Positions 21,754-32,505 are shown, numbered from the stretch's first letter. The stretch: 64,000 bases of DNA from Aradus depressus (GCA_963662175.1 OY759214.1:310001-374000), one strand, 5' to 3'. Program-made: numbers and translations. Notes: generated by a model not told the origin, from the sequence alone.

Positions 21754-22433
21754 ATGTCACTGCGCAAAACTAATTCTTTTCTGAGTAGTAATTCAAACTC
21801 CAATATTTTTTCGAAAGAAGGCTACATGGAGTGCCCGGAAAATAACGATGTAGTGCCTCATAAAGTTGATGAAACTAAGAATACTCAAACCCAACAAACT
21901 GAAACATCAAAAGTTGGTAATTTTTCAAATGGTTCTATGTTGACAGACTTGAATGCAATCAATTCAAATCAAGTTAAAAATGGTACGAAGCACGGTTGTC
22001 GAGGTCCTATTACACCAGAAGATGCACTGATACACTTTAGTAGCTCTCTGACAAGGTATGAATTTTGTGAAATAACTGCTTATCCGGAAATTTATTTTTT
22101 GGGTCACCGGGCTAAAAAAATTCAAGGAGTTGTTGGCGGACCAAATAATTGCAGTTATAAAACAAGATAAGGATAACACAATGAATATTATTCATATGTT
22201 TGATCATTTTGTATTCAGGAATCATATTTGTATAACTTTTGAACTTCTATCAATTAATTTGTACGAATTGATCAAAAAGAACAAGTTTCAAGGGTTCAGC
22301 CTACAGTTGGTCCGAAGATTTTCACATTCTCTTCTCCAATGTCTAGATGCGCTTTATAGAAATAAGATTATTCATTGTGATATGAAACCCGAGAATGTCT
22401 TAATCAAGCAACCAGGAAGAAGTGGAATTAAGG
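21754..22433 (+). pseudogene. DYRK2: DYRK-family protein kinase, partial and internally deleted
   Basis: The first part carries the DYRK-homology segment (GPITPEDALIHFSSSL, then [15 protein letters not shown] then GGPNN). The second part, in another frame from about 22152, reads [39 protein letters not shown] and [13 protein letters not shown], where HCD.KPEN is the DYRK form of the catalytic loop. About 70 residues are missing between GGPNN..Y and KQDKDN, removing the glycine-rich loop and the ATP-anchoring Lys, and the frames do not match. Downstream of GIK the sequence is AAG|GTGAGT, a good splice donor, so this derives from a genomic copy rather than a spliced mRNA. No later exon with the DFG motif is visible. 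It cannot encode an active kinase. DYRK2 class is my best match; DYRK3/4 cannot be excluded. Confidence 0.8.
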
Positions 22434-23460
22434 TGAGTTTTAACATTTAAAAGCTTATTATACTTTTGATAAAACTATAAAATATCCCACTTTTTATATA
22501 TATATATTTTTTTTTTTTTAATTGTTGTTAATCAAGCAATAAAGCTAATCATTACTTGATTCTATTTGATTGTTGGTCACGCCATCCGGAGTTGCCTTGT
22601 GGATCCTTTTCGAAAGCAAAAATGTGCTCCCTATGTCTAGGTCATGTGACGCAGGAAAATCTATCAGCCTCTGATTACAGTGTTTGTTACATATCTGTTA
22701 ACTTGACAGTTATTGTTTTAGTGCAAGGTTTGGTTAGCAGATGTGAATATCTCTAACCGAGTGCCTCTTTAGTCCTGGATCTCTATGGTTTCTCTGAATG
22801 TACCTATTGTCCCCTCAAATAGAGAGTTGTTCATGATCCACTCTCTAAGTGCTATTTCCGACCTTAGTGTATCTTGATGCGAATGTTTCTTAACTCAGCC
22901 TCGTCTCAGCTGTTTAAATCTTGAGATGGCTCCAATGAAACTTTAAAAAAATAATTACCTCTCGAAAATATTTTGTATTTTAAAATATTCACCCACTTGT
23001 TCATCTATTTTCTAGTTAATAGTTGTTATTTTATGTCGTATAGTATCTTTTTACACTATTATTCATGTTGACAGGGCATGGAGAAGGGATGTACATAAAA
23101 CAAGAGGAAGAAGAAACCTGTCTCTCTATCTCGTAAGTTATTTTCAGGGTATCGCCACTTTATAAGATCAGCGCGGTTCATCTAAAATTATGTGAATTAT
23201 GAAAATATTAGTAATGGATGTGTACTTAATGTTTCTGCCAAAGAATCTAAATGTCAATTTTCATTATTGTTTTCTTTTTCAAGCATCAGGTATACATTAT
23301 TTTGATCTCAACATGCTTATTTCAAATTGGTCCCATATTTTTCAAGGTAAATTAGTATTTTTTTACCCGAGATCGAATATCTCCGTGGGTTTCCTGGATA
23401 TTAGGCCTAACGCAAATGTTATTAATTTGTGGCTTTAAAAAACTTTGCTTAGTTTTTGTT
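22434..23460. other. Spacer; possible tiny zinc-finger-gene exon at 23075-23132
   Basis: Mostly featureless. At 23075 an AG acceptor (TGTTGACAG) precedes a 58-bp segment that includes ATGTACATAAAACAAGAGGA, coding MYIKQEEEETCLSIS, followed by GTAAGT at 23133. Short acidic first exons of this style start many insect C2H2 zinc-finger genes (compare 35482). No downstream finger exon was found nearby. Confidence 0.3.
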
Positions 23461-23745
23461 GGTGTCACACTTTAGCAACCCGCTTTGGTGCCGTGTTTGA
23501 GTATCTCAAGCTACTTCAGTCCGAAGAAAGTGAATTTTCCTGGTTCGGGGCATCTTAGGAATAAATAGCATCTCCTTTAATATCAAACATGTGTCTGAAT
23601 GTGTCTGTCGCTTTGAAGAGTGTTTCTATTATGCAAACTATGTCTATGTTGTGTCGTGTTAGGAAGTTACTGAAAGACTGCTGCTATGCTTTCAACCCAT
23701 TTGCGTTCCAATTTAGGATTGTTAAATTTTGATCAACTGTAGAGT
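23460..23745 (-). pseudogene. Jockey LINE ORF2, start of endonuclease domain
   Basis: Minus strand from about 23745: LTILNWNANGLKA, then LSNFLTRHNIDIVCI.ET and KATDTFR, the beginning of an APE-type endonuclease that nicks the target during LINE insertion. There are internal stops, including one replacing the residue after GLKA. The copy ends within the domain. It continues the ORF1 fragments at 24000-24354 and 32658-33476. Confidence 0.7.
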
Positions 23746-23999
23746 TAGATCTCACCATAATTAGAAGAAAGTTTGTTATTGAGTAGTAGGAAATGAAGTA
23801 TTTAATTTGAGAATGAAAGGTTTATTTAAACTTATTAGTAGGTTTGTCAAATAGGTCTAATGAGGGGTCTTCTTTTTTGAGGTTAGGCTGATGAGGGGTG
23901 CTTTCTGGGGTCTCCAAGGGTTTGATTTAGCTTCAGAGGGGGTGTTTTCCTGTGAGTGTGGAGGATTTTCTGAGACTGGTTGGGAAGTAAGTCTAAGCT

Positions 24000-24354
24000 A
24001 GATTTGCATTTGTTGTGTCATGATTGTGTGTTGGCATGTGTTTTCTGTGGGTGATTCGTGATTGAAGTTTTAAGAAGGTTTCACAGTCTCTATAATTGGC
24101 GGGGTGGCTTCCACCACAGTTGTGCATGATGGGCAAGTTGTCAAGGAGGCAGAAGTTGTTGCTATGTCCCACTCGCTGGTAATTCGTGCGCTACACAATG
24201 CGTTGGGACCTCTGACGCGGTTTGACAGTCGCTATAGTGTAAAAGAGACGGGATAATGGAGAATTGCCTTCCTCTCAGGGGTGTTCTGGAGCTAGCACAC
24301 AGCGGAGTGGGGCCTTTGTCCTTGTTCAGTAGTCTTGTTACACTGAGGACTGCG
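24000..24354 (-). pseudogene. Jockey LINE ORF1, C-terminal part
   Basis: The minus strand reads from the gypsy junction: LNKDKGPTPLC, KPRQRSQRIV, then the last knuckle HNCGGSHPANYRDC, diagnostic for Jockey-type ORF1 proteins (normally CX2CGG.HPANYRGC; here the first Cys pair is damaged). Frameshifts and stops are present. Positions 24193-24354 are duplicated at 32775-32940. Confidence 0.75.
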
Positions 24355-24486
24355 TGAGATGATTTAATTTAAATTATATCACATGATCTCCACTATATCA
24401 TATGTTACACTTTTATATTTATTCAGTTTGATTCTCGTTTCAATATGCCAAATAAAGCCTTCGTTCAGAAAAGGTTTTTCATTTCA
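24355..24486 (+). repeat. 5' LTR (132 bp)
   Basis: Begins TG, ends CA. Contains a TATA-like TTTTATATTTA, an arthropod-type initiator TTCAGTTT at 24422, and AATAAA at 24451-24456. Very short for a gypsy LTR. Confidence 0.9.
24438..24456 (+). promoter_or_regulatory. Putative self-primer sequence in LTR
   Basis: TTTCAATATGCCAAATAAA is the exact reverse complement of the 19 nt that begin one base after the LTR (24488-24506). The same 19 nt occur in the 3' LTR at 32608-32626. Confidence 0.65.
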
Positions 24487-24487
24487 A

Positions 24488-24506
24488 TTTATTTGGCATA
24501 TTGAAA
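24488..24506 (+). promoter_or_regulatory. Putative primer-binding site (self-priming type)
   Basis: TTTATTTGGCATATTGAAA occupies the position of the minus-strand primer-binding site and pairs perfectly with the LTR interior at 24438-24456. No 3' tRNA complement (starting TGG after the LTR) is seen. The gag ATG follows at 24510. Confidence 0.65.
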
Positions 24507-24509
24507 ACT

Positions 24510-26018
24510 ATGGAAAAATTATTTCGCCCGGAACGTCTCCAACTCGTCCCTAATGAAGCCGCTGCAGCTCAAAAGTGGACTCATTGGTTCCGGACGTTGC
24601 AGAGCTTCGTGAAGGCCTTGAAGGTGGAGGAAGATCAGAAGCTGGAGCTGCTCATCAATTACATCTCCCCGAGCGAGAGTGAGCAGTAAGACCGGGCCAT
24701 CGCTATCCTTGAGGCGCTTTACGTGAAGCCCCGCAATGAGATATTTGCGAGGCATGTCCTAGCCACTCGACGGCAGTTAACAGGTGAGGACATTAACCAA
24801 TATTCTCAAGAACTATTTCTGCTTAGCAAAGACTGTAATTTCAGAGCAGTCTCTGCTGAGCAGAATAGAAACGAATATATTCGTGACTCTTTTATCAGTG
24901 GGCTATTGTCACCTCATGTCCGACAACGCCTTCTCGAGAATTTTTCCCTCTCGCTCGAAGATGCTATTCGACAGGCCCTGTCATTAGAGATGGCTCAGCA
25001 GCAAGCCGATGTATACGCTTCTTCTGGCCCCATTATAAATAAATTATCCAAAGATGACCTTTCCGAGGAGTCCCAAGAAGATGGGTCGCCCACCTCGGCT
25101 GCTACTGCACCCAAATGCTTTTTTTGTGGGCGAGGCAGGCATCCCCGCGTGATATGTCCAGCAAAGAATGTTACCTGCCATAAATGCGACAAACGGGGGC
25201 ATTATGCGGCGGTATGCAAATCTTCCGATCGACCTCGAAATGTAGTTGCTTCCACCCTGGCTGCTGCTCCTTCCTCTCTTCTGAAGTCAACTGTGAGAGT
25301 CAAGGTGGATGATCAACTGGCTGATGCGGTGGTGGATATCGGTAGCTCAGAGAGCTTCATCAGCAGAAGGCACGTAACATCGCACAAACTTCGCATTTTT
25401 CCTGCTCAGGGTACTGTTTCCATGGCCGCTTCCTCATTGAAATCCTCTGTTAAGGGGACATGCAGGGTCAATCTTTCACTCATGGGTCATTTACATATGA
25501 ATGTAAGTCTAGCCGTTCTCGAAGGCTTATGTGCTGATGTGATTGTTGGGCATGACATTCTGCAGCTCCACGCCAAGGTTGAGGTTAACTTCGGGGGTCC
25601 TAAAGAACCTCTCTCTATCTGCAGTCTAACAGCTGCCAGTGTGCCTCCAGTCTCATTGTTTGCCAATCTGGTGTCTGATTGCAGACCTATCGCCACAAAA
25701 TCTCGTAGACTCACTAGAGAAGATGCTGAATTTGTTAGGCGGGAAATCACCAAACTCTTAGAAGACGGTATAATAGAGGAGAGTCAGTCTCCGTGGCGAG
25801 CCCAAGTTTTGGTCACCTCTAGCATGAATCACGAAAAGCGGATGGTGATCGACTATTCTCAGACAATAAACCGATATACCCTCCTCAATGCGTTTCCCCT
25901 TCCCCGGATTGAGGATTTGGTGCAAGCAGTATCAAACTATGAGGTTTTCAGTTCAATTGATCTCCGTTCCGCCTACCATCAAATCCCAATCCAGGAGTGT
26001 GAAAAGAAGTACACCGCC
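24510..26018 (+). pseudogene. gypsy gag-protease-RT (5' part), stop and PLE interruption
   Basis: Gag, protease and RT lie in one frame from ATG 24510, broken by TAA at 24687. The capsid-like part is followed by two knuckles, CFFCGRGRHPRVIC and CHKCDKRGHYAAVC. The protease site reads VVDIGSSESF, where the usual catalytic triad is D-T/S-G, so Thr is replaced by Ile. RT begins ...LLEDGIIEESQSPWRAQVL and reaches SSIDLRSAYHQIPI, which holds the first catalytic Asp. At AAGTACACCGCC (26007-26018) the PLE interrupts the frame. A gag-pol single frame with almost no leader matches the layout of self-priming elements such as Tf1. The stop and the D-I-G change suggest the copy was already inactive. Confidence 0.9.
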
Positions 26019-26980
26019 CATATGTGATAGTAAGATGTTGTGGGACGAGATTTCTAATAGAAATAAAAGACGTTGTCTTCCCACTGTTTTATTTTATACC
26101 AGAACCGGTTTTCGACGCAACAGCGTCATCATCAGTGGTTCATCTATCATAGAATAACAAAATATACAAATAATAAAAAGTATAAATAATTCCTTAAGGC
26201 ATCAGGGTACAGAGTAAAATTATAAAATTAACTTACCCACCCACACAGCACAGCGGTTGGAAGATAACTGGCATAGCTCTAAGGGGTGGGGGTAGCTAGG
26301 TTCACTCACTCACAACATGTAAAAACCATTCATTCCAATAAATACATTAAGTCTGTACATAATATAAACATTTTTTCATCATACAGCCAAAGAAATTATT
26401 TGTTGTCATAAACTATAAAAAATAAATACATAAATAAATACATTGTTAAAAATATAATCACAGACTTGAATTCACAATAAATATCATTATAAAAACCATA
26501 TTACAATACATCTTTCACAGGACAGCTACTTCCCTTAGTTTTGGACCAATCTCTCACACCAGGTAGGTCAGGCAGCAGAAGGGAGTTCTTAACCTCCATT
26601 TTTTTGTTAAGACTTTTTGAATCCTCATATAAAGAAAGTCGGATCTCCAAGCCTTCTAAGATATCTGTACGTCTTCCCTTGGCACCCTCGTGCAACAGTG
26701 CCACTCTATGGGTACCATTATGGCCCTCATTTTGACAATGAATAAAGAACTCGGAGTCCCTTCTTCGTAGATGTTCCTTAGTCCGTATGTGTAATTTCCT
26801 TCCTGTCTGTCCAATATATGTTGCATTACAATCACCACATGTCAGTTTGTAAACACCGGATTTGTCCCTGAAAGGTACTCTGTCCTTCAGACTGGGGAAA
26901 CAATTCCTTAAAGTGTTGTCATTTCTGTAGGCCACCCTGACTCCGTCCCTAGTAATAGTACGACCCATCCTCTCGGACAC
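26019..26980 (-). repeat. Inverted 5' piece: GIY-YIG end plus pLTR
   Basis: The reverse complement of the PLE 3' end. It includes the endonuclease codons (minus strand about 26980-26520) and the whole pLTR, extending 35 bp past it to match 27559-27594. The outer 612 bp form a long palindrome with 26981-27594, separated by 350 bp of inverted endonuclease sequence. In this copy the A run near 26611 is 7 long and the frame stays open about 30 codons further than in the main gene. Confidence 0.9.
26098..26139 (-). ncRNA. Hammerhead ribozyme (PLE pLTR, inverted copy)
   Basis: Identical to the ribozyme at 27472-27513 but on the minus strand, in the inverted pLTR. Confidence 0.8.
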
Positions 26981-27558
26981 ATATGAGGATTCAAAAAGTC
27001 TTAACAAAAAAATGGAGGTTAAGAACTCCCTTCTGCTGCCTGACCTACCTGGTGTGAGAGATTGGTCCAAAACTAAGGGAAGTAGCTGTCCTGTGAAAGA
27101 TGTATTGTAATATGGTTTTTATAATGATATTTATTGTGAATTCAAGTCTGTGATTATATTTTTAACAATGTATTTATTTATGTATTTATTTTTTATAGTT
27201 TATGACAACAAATAATTTCTTTGGCTGTATGATGAAAAAATGTTTATATTATGTACAGACTTAATGTATTTATTGGAATGAATGGTTTTTACATGTTGTG
27301 AGTGAGTGAACCTAGCTACCCCCACCCCTTAGAGCTATGCCAGTTATCTTCCAACCGCTGTGCTGTGTGGGTGGATAAGTTAATTTTATAATTTTACTCT
27401 GTACCCTGATGCCTTAAGGAATTATTTATACTTTTTATTATTTGTATATTTTGTTATTCTATGATAGATGAACCACTGATGATGACGCTGTTGCGTCGAA
27501 AACCGGTTCTGGTATAAAATAAAACAGTGGGAAGACAACGTCTTTTATTTCTATTAGA
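26981..27558 (+). repeat. PLE 5' pseudo-LTR
   Basis: Direct copy of 29951-30527. The hammerhead lies at the same offset (491 bp) in both. The pLTR overlaps the 3' coding end of the element, as is usual when PLEs insert as partial tandems. Confidence 0.9.
27472..27513 (+). ncRNA. Hammerhead ribozyme (PLE 5' pLTR)
   Basis: Helix I ACCA (27472-27475) pairs with TGGT (27510-27513). Core CTGATGA (27476-27482), one extra T, helix II GACGC/GCGTC with a TGTT loop, then GAAA (27498-27501). Helix III is the self-complementary AACCGGTT with no loop, and C27509 is the predicted cleavage position. Hammerheads are known in PLEs. A loopless palindromic helix III implies that two RNA copies pair as a dimer. 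The transcript would be cut just 5' of TGGTATAAAA. Confidence 0.85.
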
Positions 27559-27589
27559 AATCTCGTCCCACAACATCTTACTATCACAT

Positions 27590-29992
27590 ATGAACATCAT
27601 GTCTCGTCGGATATCTTTCAAAGATATAAACCAGGAATCTGTCCATCACATAGAAACAAGTAATATACAAGTTTTGAAAAAGATGTATTGTAACTTGAAG
27701 TTTAAATTTGGATTAGCTAATAGAAATATTTATTTTAATCAGAAATGCTTAAATCTCAAAATTTGTCCAAATTATATTTATAATAAGTGCAATATATTTT
27801 CCAAAAATACAGATTATACTAAGAAATTAGAAATAAGGTTTAAGACAATGCTCCTAAAAGATGAAATTAAAAAATGGTATTGCATCAGGGACAGTTTAGG
27901 TTTTTATTTGTATAAAATTCGATCAAAACTCGTAATGACTCTCCATTCATTAGAATGGGATGTGTTTGAAAATATTGTATATAATTTGAATGAGAAGAAG
28001 TTAAAGGATAAGCTTAGTAATTTAAACAAGAAAATACAATCCCTAGTGAGTAAACAAAAACAACCTTCCCTCCCTAATAAATATTGTCATAGCTGGTATC
28101 CCCGTACTGTCAATTTAACCAACGTACAATTTAAGAAAGAAGATTATAATTTGTTGAATAAGGGTTTAAAATTTTGCCCCCCCAGTACTCTCGATAAAAA
28201 TTCTATTTTAAACTTAATTTCTTCTGTAGAATGTGTCCCATCAATAAGTAATTCTGTTAAAAAAGAATGTTCTGTTATTTTGAACCAAAGCATCCCCACC
28301 AAATCAGATATTTCTCAGTACAAAGCCAACCCCCTACAAAAAACCCTTAATACCTTAAAATCTAAAATTAAGATTAATAATTTAGTTGTAACTAGGGCGG
28401 ACAAGGGTCAGTCGACGGTCATATTGACCAAACATGAATATATAGATAAAACTATGCTATTCATAAAACAAAATAATTGTAACAGATTACATAATGACCC
28501 AACAGAACAATTTAATCAACAGATTAAACATGCCCTGGACAGTACGGGGGTTTTGTTTAAACCCAGCGAAAAGAAGACACTTGTAGAGATGAACCCCCAA
28601 GCTCCTAGGATGTATTCTCTTGTTAAATTACATAAAGATAACAACCCTATTAGGCCCATAGTTTCCTTTAACTCAGCCCCTTCAGGACGAGTTTCCAAGA
28701 GAATAGTGAAATTGTTTAAAAATTTCACTGATTTTCGGTCGGGGCACTCGTTGTCCAGTAGCAGAGAACTCATAAAAGATCTTGAAGGCATGTCGATACC
28801 TGATGGAGCCATATTGGCCTCCTTTGACGTTATAAATCTGTTTCCCAGTGTCCCCCCTGATGAGATTAAAACTCTCATCAGGAATATTGTATTTAAACAG
28901 AGAACAGATCAGATATATGGCATGGAACTCTGTGCACTGTTTGACGTTTGCCTCGACCAGAATTATTTTGCCTTCCAGGACCAATTCTTTAACCAGGGGG
29001 GAGGTTTGGCCATGGGATCTCCTTTAAGCCCTTTATGCGCGGACATCTTTATGGACCATCTGGAAAGAACCAGTGTATTGAATGAACGGAACCCCTTCTT
29101 CGATGATGTTTTCTACTGGAAGAGATACGTGGACGACATTTTTATAGTATTTAATGGGCCACCTTCCAGATTAGAATCACTCCTGGACTATTTAAACATG
29201 TGCCATCCTAGGATACAATTTACTTTGGAAATAGGAGGTGACAAATTAAACTTTTTAGATTTGACCTTGTACGTTACAGACAATACTATATCATTTGACA
29301 TTTACAGAAAACCTACTTCCACTGACACAGTTATACCTGCAGACTCTTCCCATCCTTATGGACACAAAATGGCGGCATTTCATTTTCTCACCAACCGACT
29401 GCTTCATGTTCCTCTGACCAGCGATAATTTCGATAAGGAGAAACATTGCATAAAACATATCGCAGAAGTCAACGGATATGACGCGGGGTTGGTCGAGAGA
29501 ATGATAAAGAAAAAAGTTAAGAATAAGCTTATGCCCCGAGGCCTGAAAAGGAATGAGGATGTATACAAGAATTGGTGTGTACTCCCTTACCTAGGGCCTG
29601 TGTCCGAGAGGATGGGTCGTACTATTACTAGGGACGGAGTCAGGGTGGCCTACAGAAATGACAACACTTTAAGGAATTGTTTCCCCAGTCTGAAGGACAG
29701 AGTACCTTTCAGGGACAAATCCGGTGTTTACAAACTGACATGTGGTGATTGTAATGCAACATATATTGGACAGACAGGAAGGAAATTACACATACGGACT
29801 AAGGAACATCTACGAAGAAGGGACTCCGAGTTCTTTATTCATTGTCAAAATGAGGGCCATAATGGTACCCATAGAGTGGCACTGTTGCACGAGGGTGCCA
29901 AGGGAAGACGTACAGATATCTTAGAAGGCTTGGAGATCCGACTTTCTTTATATGAGGATTCAAAAAGTCTTAACAAAAAAAATGGAGGTTAA
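27590..29992 (+). CDS. PLE reverse transcriptase with GIY-YIG endonuclease
   Basis: ATG 27590 is the first ATG after the pLTR; the open frame extends upstream without one, which makes this start likely. The product is 800 aa. RT motifs: ADKGQSTVIL (about residue 269), YSLVKLHK and RPIVS.N (about 345-360), SFDVINLFPSVP (about 411), GGLAMGSPLSPL (about 465), YVDDIF with the catalytic YVDD (about 512), FLDLTLY. The C-terminal GIY-YIG domain has GVYKLTCGDCNATYIGQTGR (about 711-730) and a downstream H..R.KEHL. PLE proteins nick chromosomal DNA with GIY-YIG and prime cDNA on their own RNA. Compared with the inverted copy, the A run at 29975-29982 has 8 rather than 7 As, so the protein ends in NKKNGG about 30 residues early, beyond the core endonuclease motifs. 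Otherwise intact and possibly still functional. Confidence 0.92.
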   Translation: MNIMSRRISFKDINQESVHHIETSNIQVLKKMYCNLKFKFGLANRNIYFNQKCLNLKICPNYIYNKCNIFSKNTDYTKKLEIRFKTMLLKDEIKKWYCIRDSLGFYLYKIRSKLVMTLHSLEWDVFENIVYNLNEKKLKDKLSNLNKKIQSLVSKQKQPSLPNKYCHSWYPRTVNLTNVQFKKEDYNLLNKGLKFCPPSTLDKNSILNLISSVECVPSISNSVKKECSVILNQSIPTKSDISQYKANPLQKTLNTLKSKIKINNLVVTRADKGQSTVILTKHEYIDKTMLFIKQNNCNRLHNDPTEQFNQQIKHALDSTGVLFKPSEKKTLVEMNPQAPRMYSLVKLHKDNNPIRPIVSFNSAPSGRVSKRIVKLFKNFTDFRSGHSLSSSRELIKDLEGMSIPDGAILASFDVINLFPSVPPDEIKTLIRNIVFKQRTDQIYGMELCALFDVCLDQNYFAFQDQFFNQGGGLAMGSPLSPLCADIFMDHLERTSVLNERNPFFDDVFYWKRYVDDIFIVFNGPPSRLESLLDYLNMCHPRIQFTLEIGGDKLNFLDLTLYVTDNTISFDIYRKPTSTDTVIPADSSHPYGHKMAAFHFLTNRLLHVPLTSDNFDKEKHCIKHIAEVNGYDAGLVERMIKKKVKNKLMPRGLKRNEDVYKNWCVLPYLGPVSERMGRTITRDGVRVAYRNDNTLRNCFPSLKDRVPFRDKSGVYKLTCGDCNATYIGQTGRKLHIRTKEHLRRRDSEFFIHCQNEGHNGTHRVALLHEGAKGRRTDILEGLEIRLSLYEDSKSLNKKNGG

Positions 29993-30527
29993 GAACTCCC
30001 TTCTGCTGCCTGACCTACCTGGTGTGAGAGATTGGTCCAAAACTAAGGGAAGTAGCTGTCCTGTGAAAGATGTATTGTAATATGGTTTTTATAATGATAT
30101 TTATTGTGAATTCAAGTCTGTGATTATATTTTTAACAATGTATTTATTTATGTATTTATTTTTTATAGTTTATGACAACAAATAATTTCTTTGGCTGTAT
30201 GATGAAAAAATGTTTATATTATGTACAGACTTAATGTATTTATTGGAATGAATGGTTTTTACATGTTGTGAGTGAGTGAACCTAGCTACCCCCACCCCTT
30301 AGAGCTATGCCAGTTATCTTCCAACCGCTGTGCTGTGTGGGTGGGTAAGTTAATTTTATAATTTTACTCTGTACCCTGATGCCTTAAGGAATTATTTATA
30401 CTTTTTATTATTTGTATATTTTGTTATTCTATGATAGATGAACCACTGATGATGACGCTGTTGCGTCGAAAACCGGTTCTGGTATAAAATAAAACAGTGG
30501 GAAGACAACGTCTTTTATTTCTATTAG
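29951..30527 (+). repeat. PLE 3' pseudo-LTR
   Basis: Direct copy of 26981-27558. Its end, TTTCTATTAG, abuts the target duplication. Confidence 0.9.
30442..30483 (+). ncRNA. Hammerhead ribozyme (PLE 3' pLTR)
   Basis: Sequence-identical to 27472-27513. With the upstream copy it would release a unit-length 2.97-kb RNA from a read-through transcript. Confidence 0.85.
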
Positions 30528-32505
30528 AAGTACACCGCCTTTGAGGCTTGTGGGAGGTTGTATCAGTTCCGAAGGATACCCTTTGGTGTGACGAATGGGG
30601 TTGCGTTTTTTCAGCAAGCTATCGATAACATAATCCGCGCCGAGGGCTTGGAAGCCACTTTTGCTTATTTGGATGACCTGACTGTCTGCGGGAAGAGTCA
30701 GGAGGAGCACGACTCCAATTTAAGAAAATTCTTAGAAGTAGCTGAAAAATACAATCTTACTCTGAACAGGGACAAATGTAAGTTCTCAGCGCGCGCAATA
30801 AACATTCTAGGTTATACTGTTTCTAACAGATGTATCAAGCCGGACCCTGAGCGGCTTGGACCGCTTCTCGACCTTCCACCCCCACGGGATGCCGCTACTC
30901 TTCGCAGGGCCATGGGTATGTTTTCTCATTATTCGAAATGGATCAAAGGGTTTTCCGAAAAGATACGACCCCTCGCTCAGTGTAAAACGTTTCACATGCC
31001 TCATGATGTTCTGAGTAATTTCGAAGCCCGGAAACAAGATATAGGAAAATCGACTGTGAGTACTATTGATGAGAACACTACGCTTATTGTCGAAACTGAC
31101 GCCTCCAATTTTGCTATTGGGGCTACCTTGTCGCAATCCGATAGGCCAGTGGCGTTCTTCTCCGGGACTTTGTCTAACTGTGAGCAGCATCACTCGGCGG
31201 TAGAAAAAGAAGCCTATGCCATCATTAAGGCTTTACGCAAGTGGAGACATTAACTTATGGGTCGACATTTTAAACTTATTACTGATCAGCGGTCTGTCGC
31301 TTTCATGTTTGACATGAAGCACTCTAGTAAAATAAAGAACGAAAAGATATCCCGATGGAGACTGGAGCTCTCCCCTTTCAAATTTGACATTATATGCCGC
31401 CCGGGGAAAGATAACTAGGCAGCGGATGCTTTGTCTAGGGTGCGCTCTACACTAGAGGGATTAGGCGGCAAGAATTTGTACAATCTACATGTCGAATTGT
31501 GTCACCCGGGTGTCACCCGATTCTACCATTGGGTGCGAACTAAGAACCTACCATATTCGGTGGACGATGTCAAAAGGTTGACAGCTACATGCCCTCAATG
31601 TGTGGAGCTGAAGCCCCAATTCTACAAGAATGAAGGCAAGCTAATCAAGGCCACCGCTCCGTTCGAGCGCCTCAACATAGATTTCAAGGGCCCTTTGCCA
31701 TCTACCTCGCTACACCCTGACGGTGATAGATGAGTTTTCACGGTTCCCGTTTGCCTTCGCCTGTGCTGATATGACAGCCTCCACTGTAATAAAAAACCTG
31801 CAACAATTGTTCTCCATTTTTGGTTTCCCATCGTATGTGCATACTGACCGAGGGACCTCCTTCACGTCACAAGATGTGAAAAACTTCCTTCACCGCCAAG
31901 GAATAGCCACTAGCCGCACAACACCCTACAACCCTCAAGGCAACGGCCAGGTCCAAAGGTACAACGGCATAATTTGGAAGACGATGACCCTAGCTCTCCG
32001 TTCCAAAAGGCTGAATGTGGACCGGTGGGAATCAGTCCTATCAGAGTCGCTTCATTCCATTCGCTCCCTCCTCTGCACAGCGACTAATGAAACCCCTCAT
32101 GAGCGCATGTTCAGACATCAACGTAAGTCGTACTACGGGGTATCGCTACCCTCCTGGCTAAGCTCACCTGGTCCCGTACTTATAAGAAAGCATGCTAGAG
32201 CAAGCAAGTACGAACCACTGGTTGAAGAAGCGCATCTCATAGAAGCCAACCAGGACTATGCGCATGTTAGGTTGCCCAACGGCACCGAGTCTACTATATC
32301 AATCCGGGACTTGGCTCCAGCTGGACCGACGGAAGCATTCCCTGAGAACTCTAAACAAGCACAGAGCGAGCTGGAGACTGCGGGGAGTCCTGTTGAAGAC
32401 ACATGGAGGCAGCCCCCAAGTCCGCTCCCCGAGGCTAACCAGCCTCTCCTCAGGCGCTCTACCAGGGCCCGCCGACCTCCCAGCTACCTGGCTGATTACG
32501 TCTGA
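30528..32505 (+). pseudogene. gypsy RT-RNase H-integrase (3' part)
   Basis: Resumes the RT exactly after the PLE: FEACGRLYQFRRIPFG, then FAYLDDLTV with the YLDD active site, then RNase H (VETDASNFAIGATL). Integrase follows: the zinc-binding segment (ELCHPGVTRFYHW, CPQC), then the catalytic core (IDEFSRFPFAF, HTDRGTSFTS, PYNPQGNGQVQRY, holding the D, D and E region). In-frame stops occur at about 31251 and 31417, and the frame shifts at about 31720 between the first core strand and IDEFSRF. The last frame is open to 32505, 19 bp before the 3' LTR. Not functional. Confidence 0.88.

Larger units (their letters stand above)
26019..30527 (+). mobile_element. Penelope-like element (PLE), recent insertion
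   Basis: Inserted in the gypsy RT, with AAGTACACCGCC repeated at 26007-26018 and 30528-30539 (14 bp if the shared AG is counted). Structure: an inverted partial copy of the 3' end (26019-26980, minus strand), a direct 5' pLTR (26981-27558), the RT/GIY-YIG gene (27590-29992) and the 3' pLTR (about 29951-30527). The two direct pLTRs, about 577 bp, differ at only about two positions (an A7/A8 run, and GGATAAG versus GGGTAAG), so the insertion is young. Three hammerhead ribozymes are present. Confidence 0.92.

Noticed and set aside
26541..26735. Plus-strand ORF starting MDQSLTPGRSGS
   Set aside because: Shadow of the inverted PLE end. The same peptide arises because the region is palindromic.
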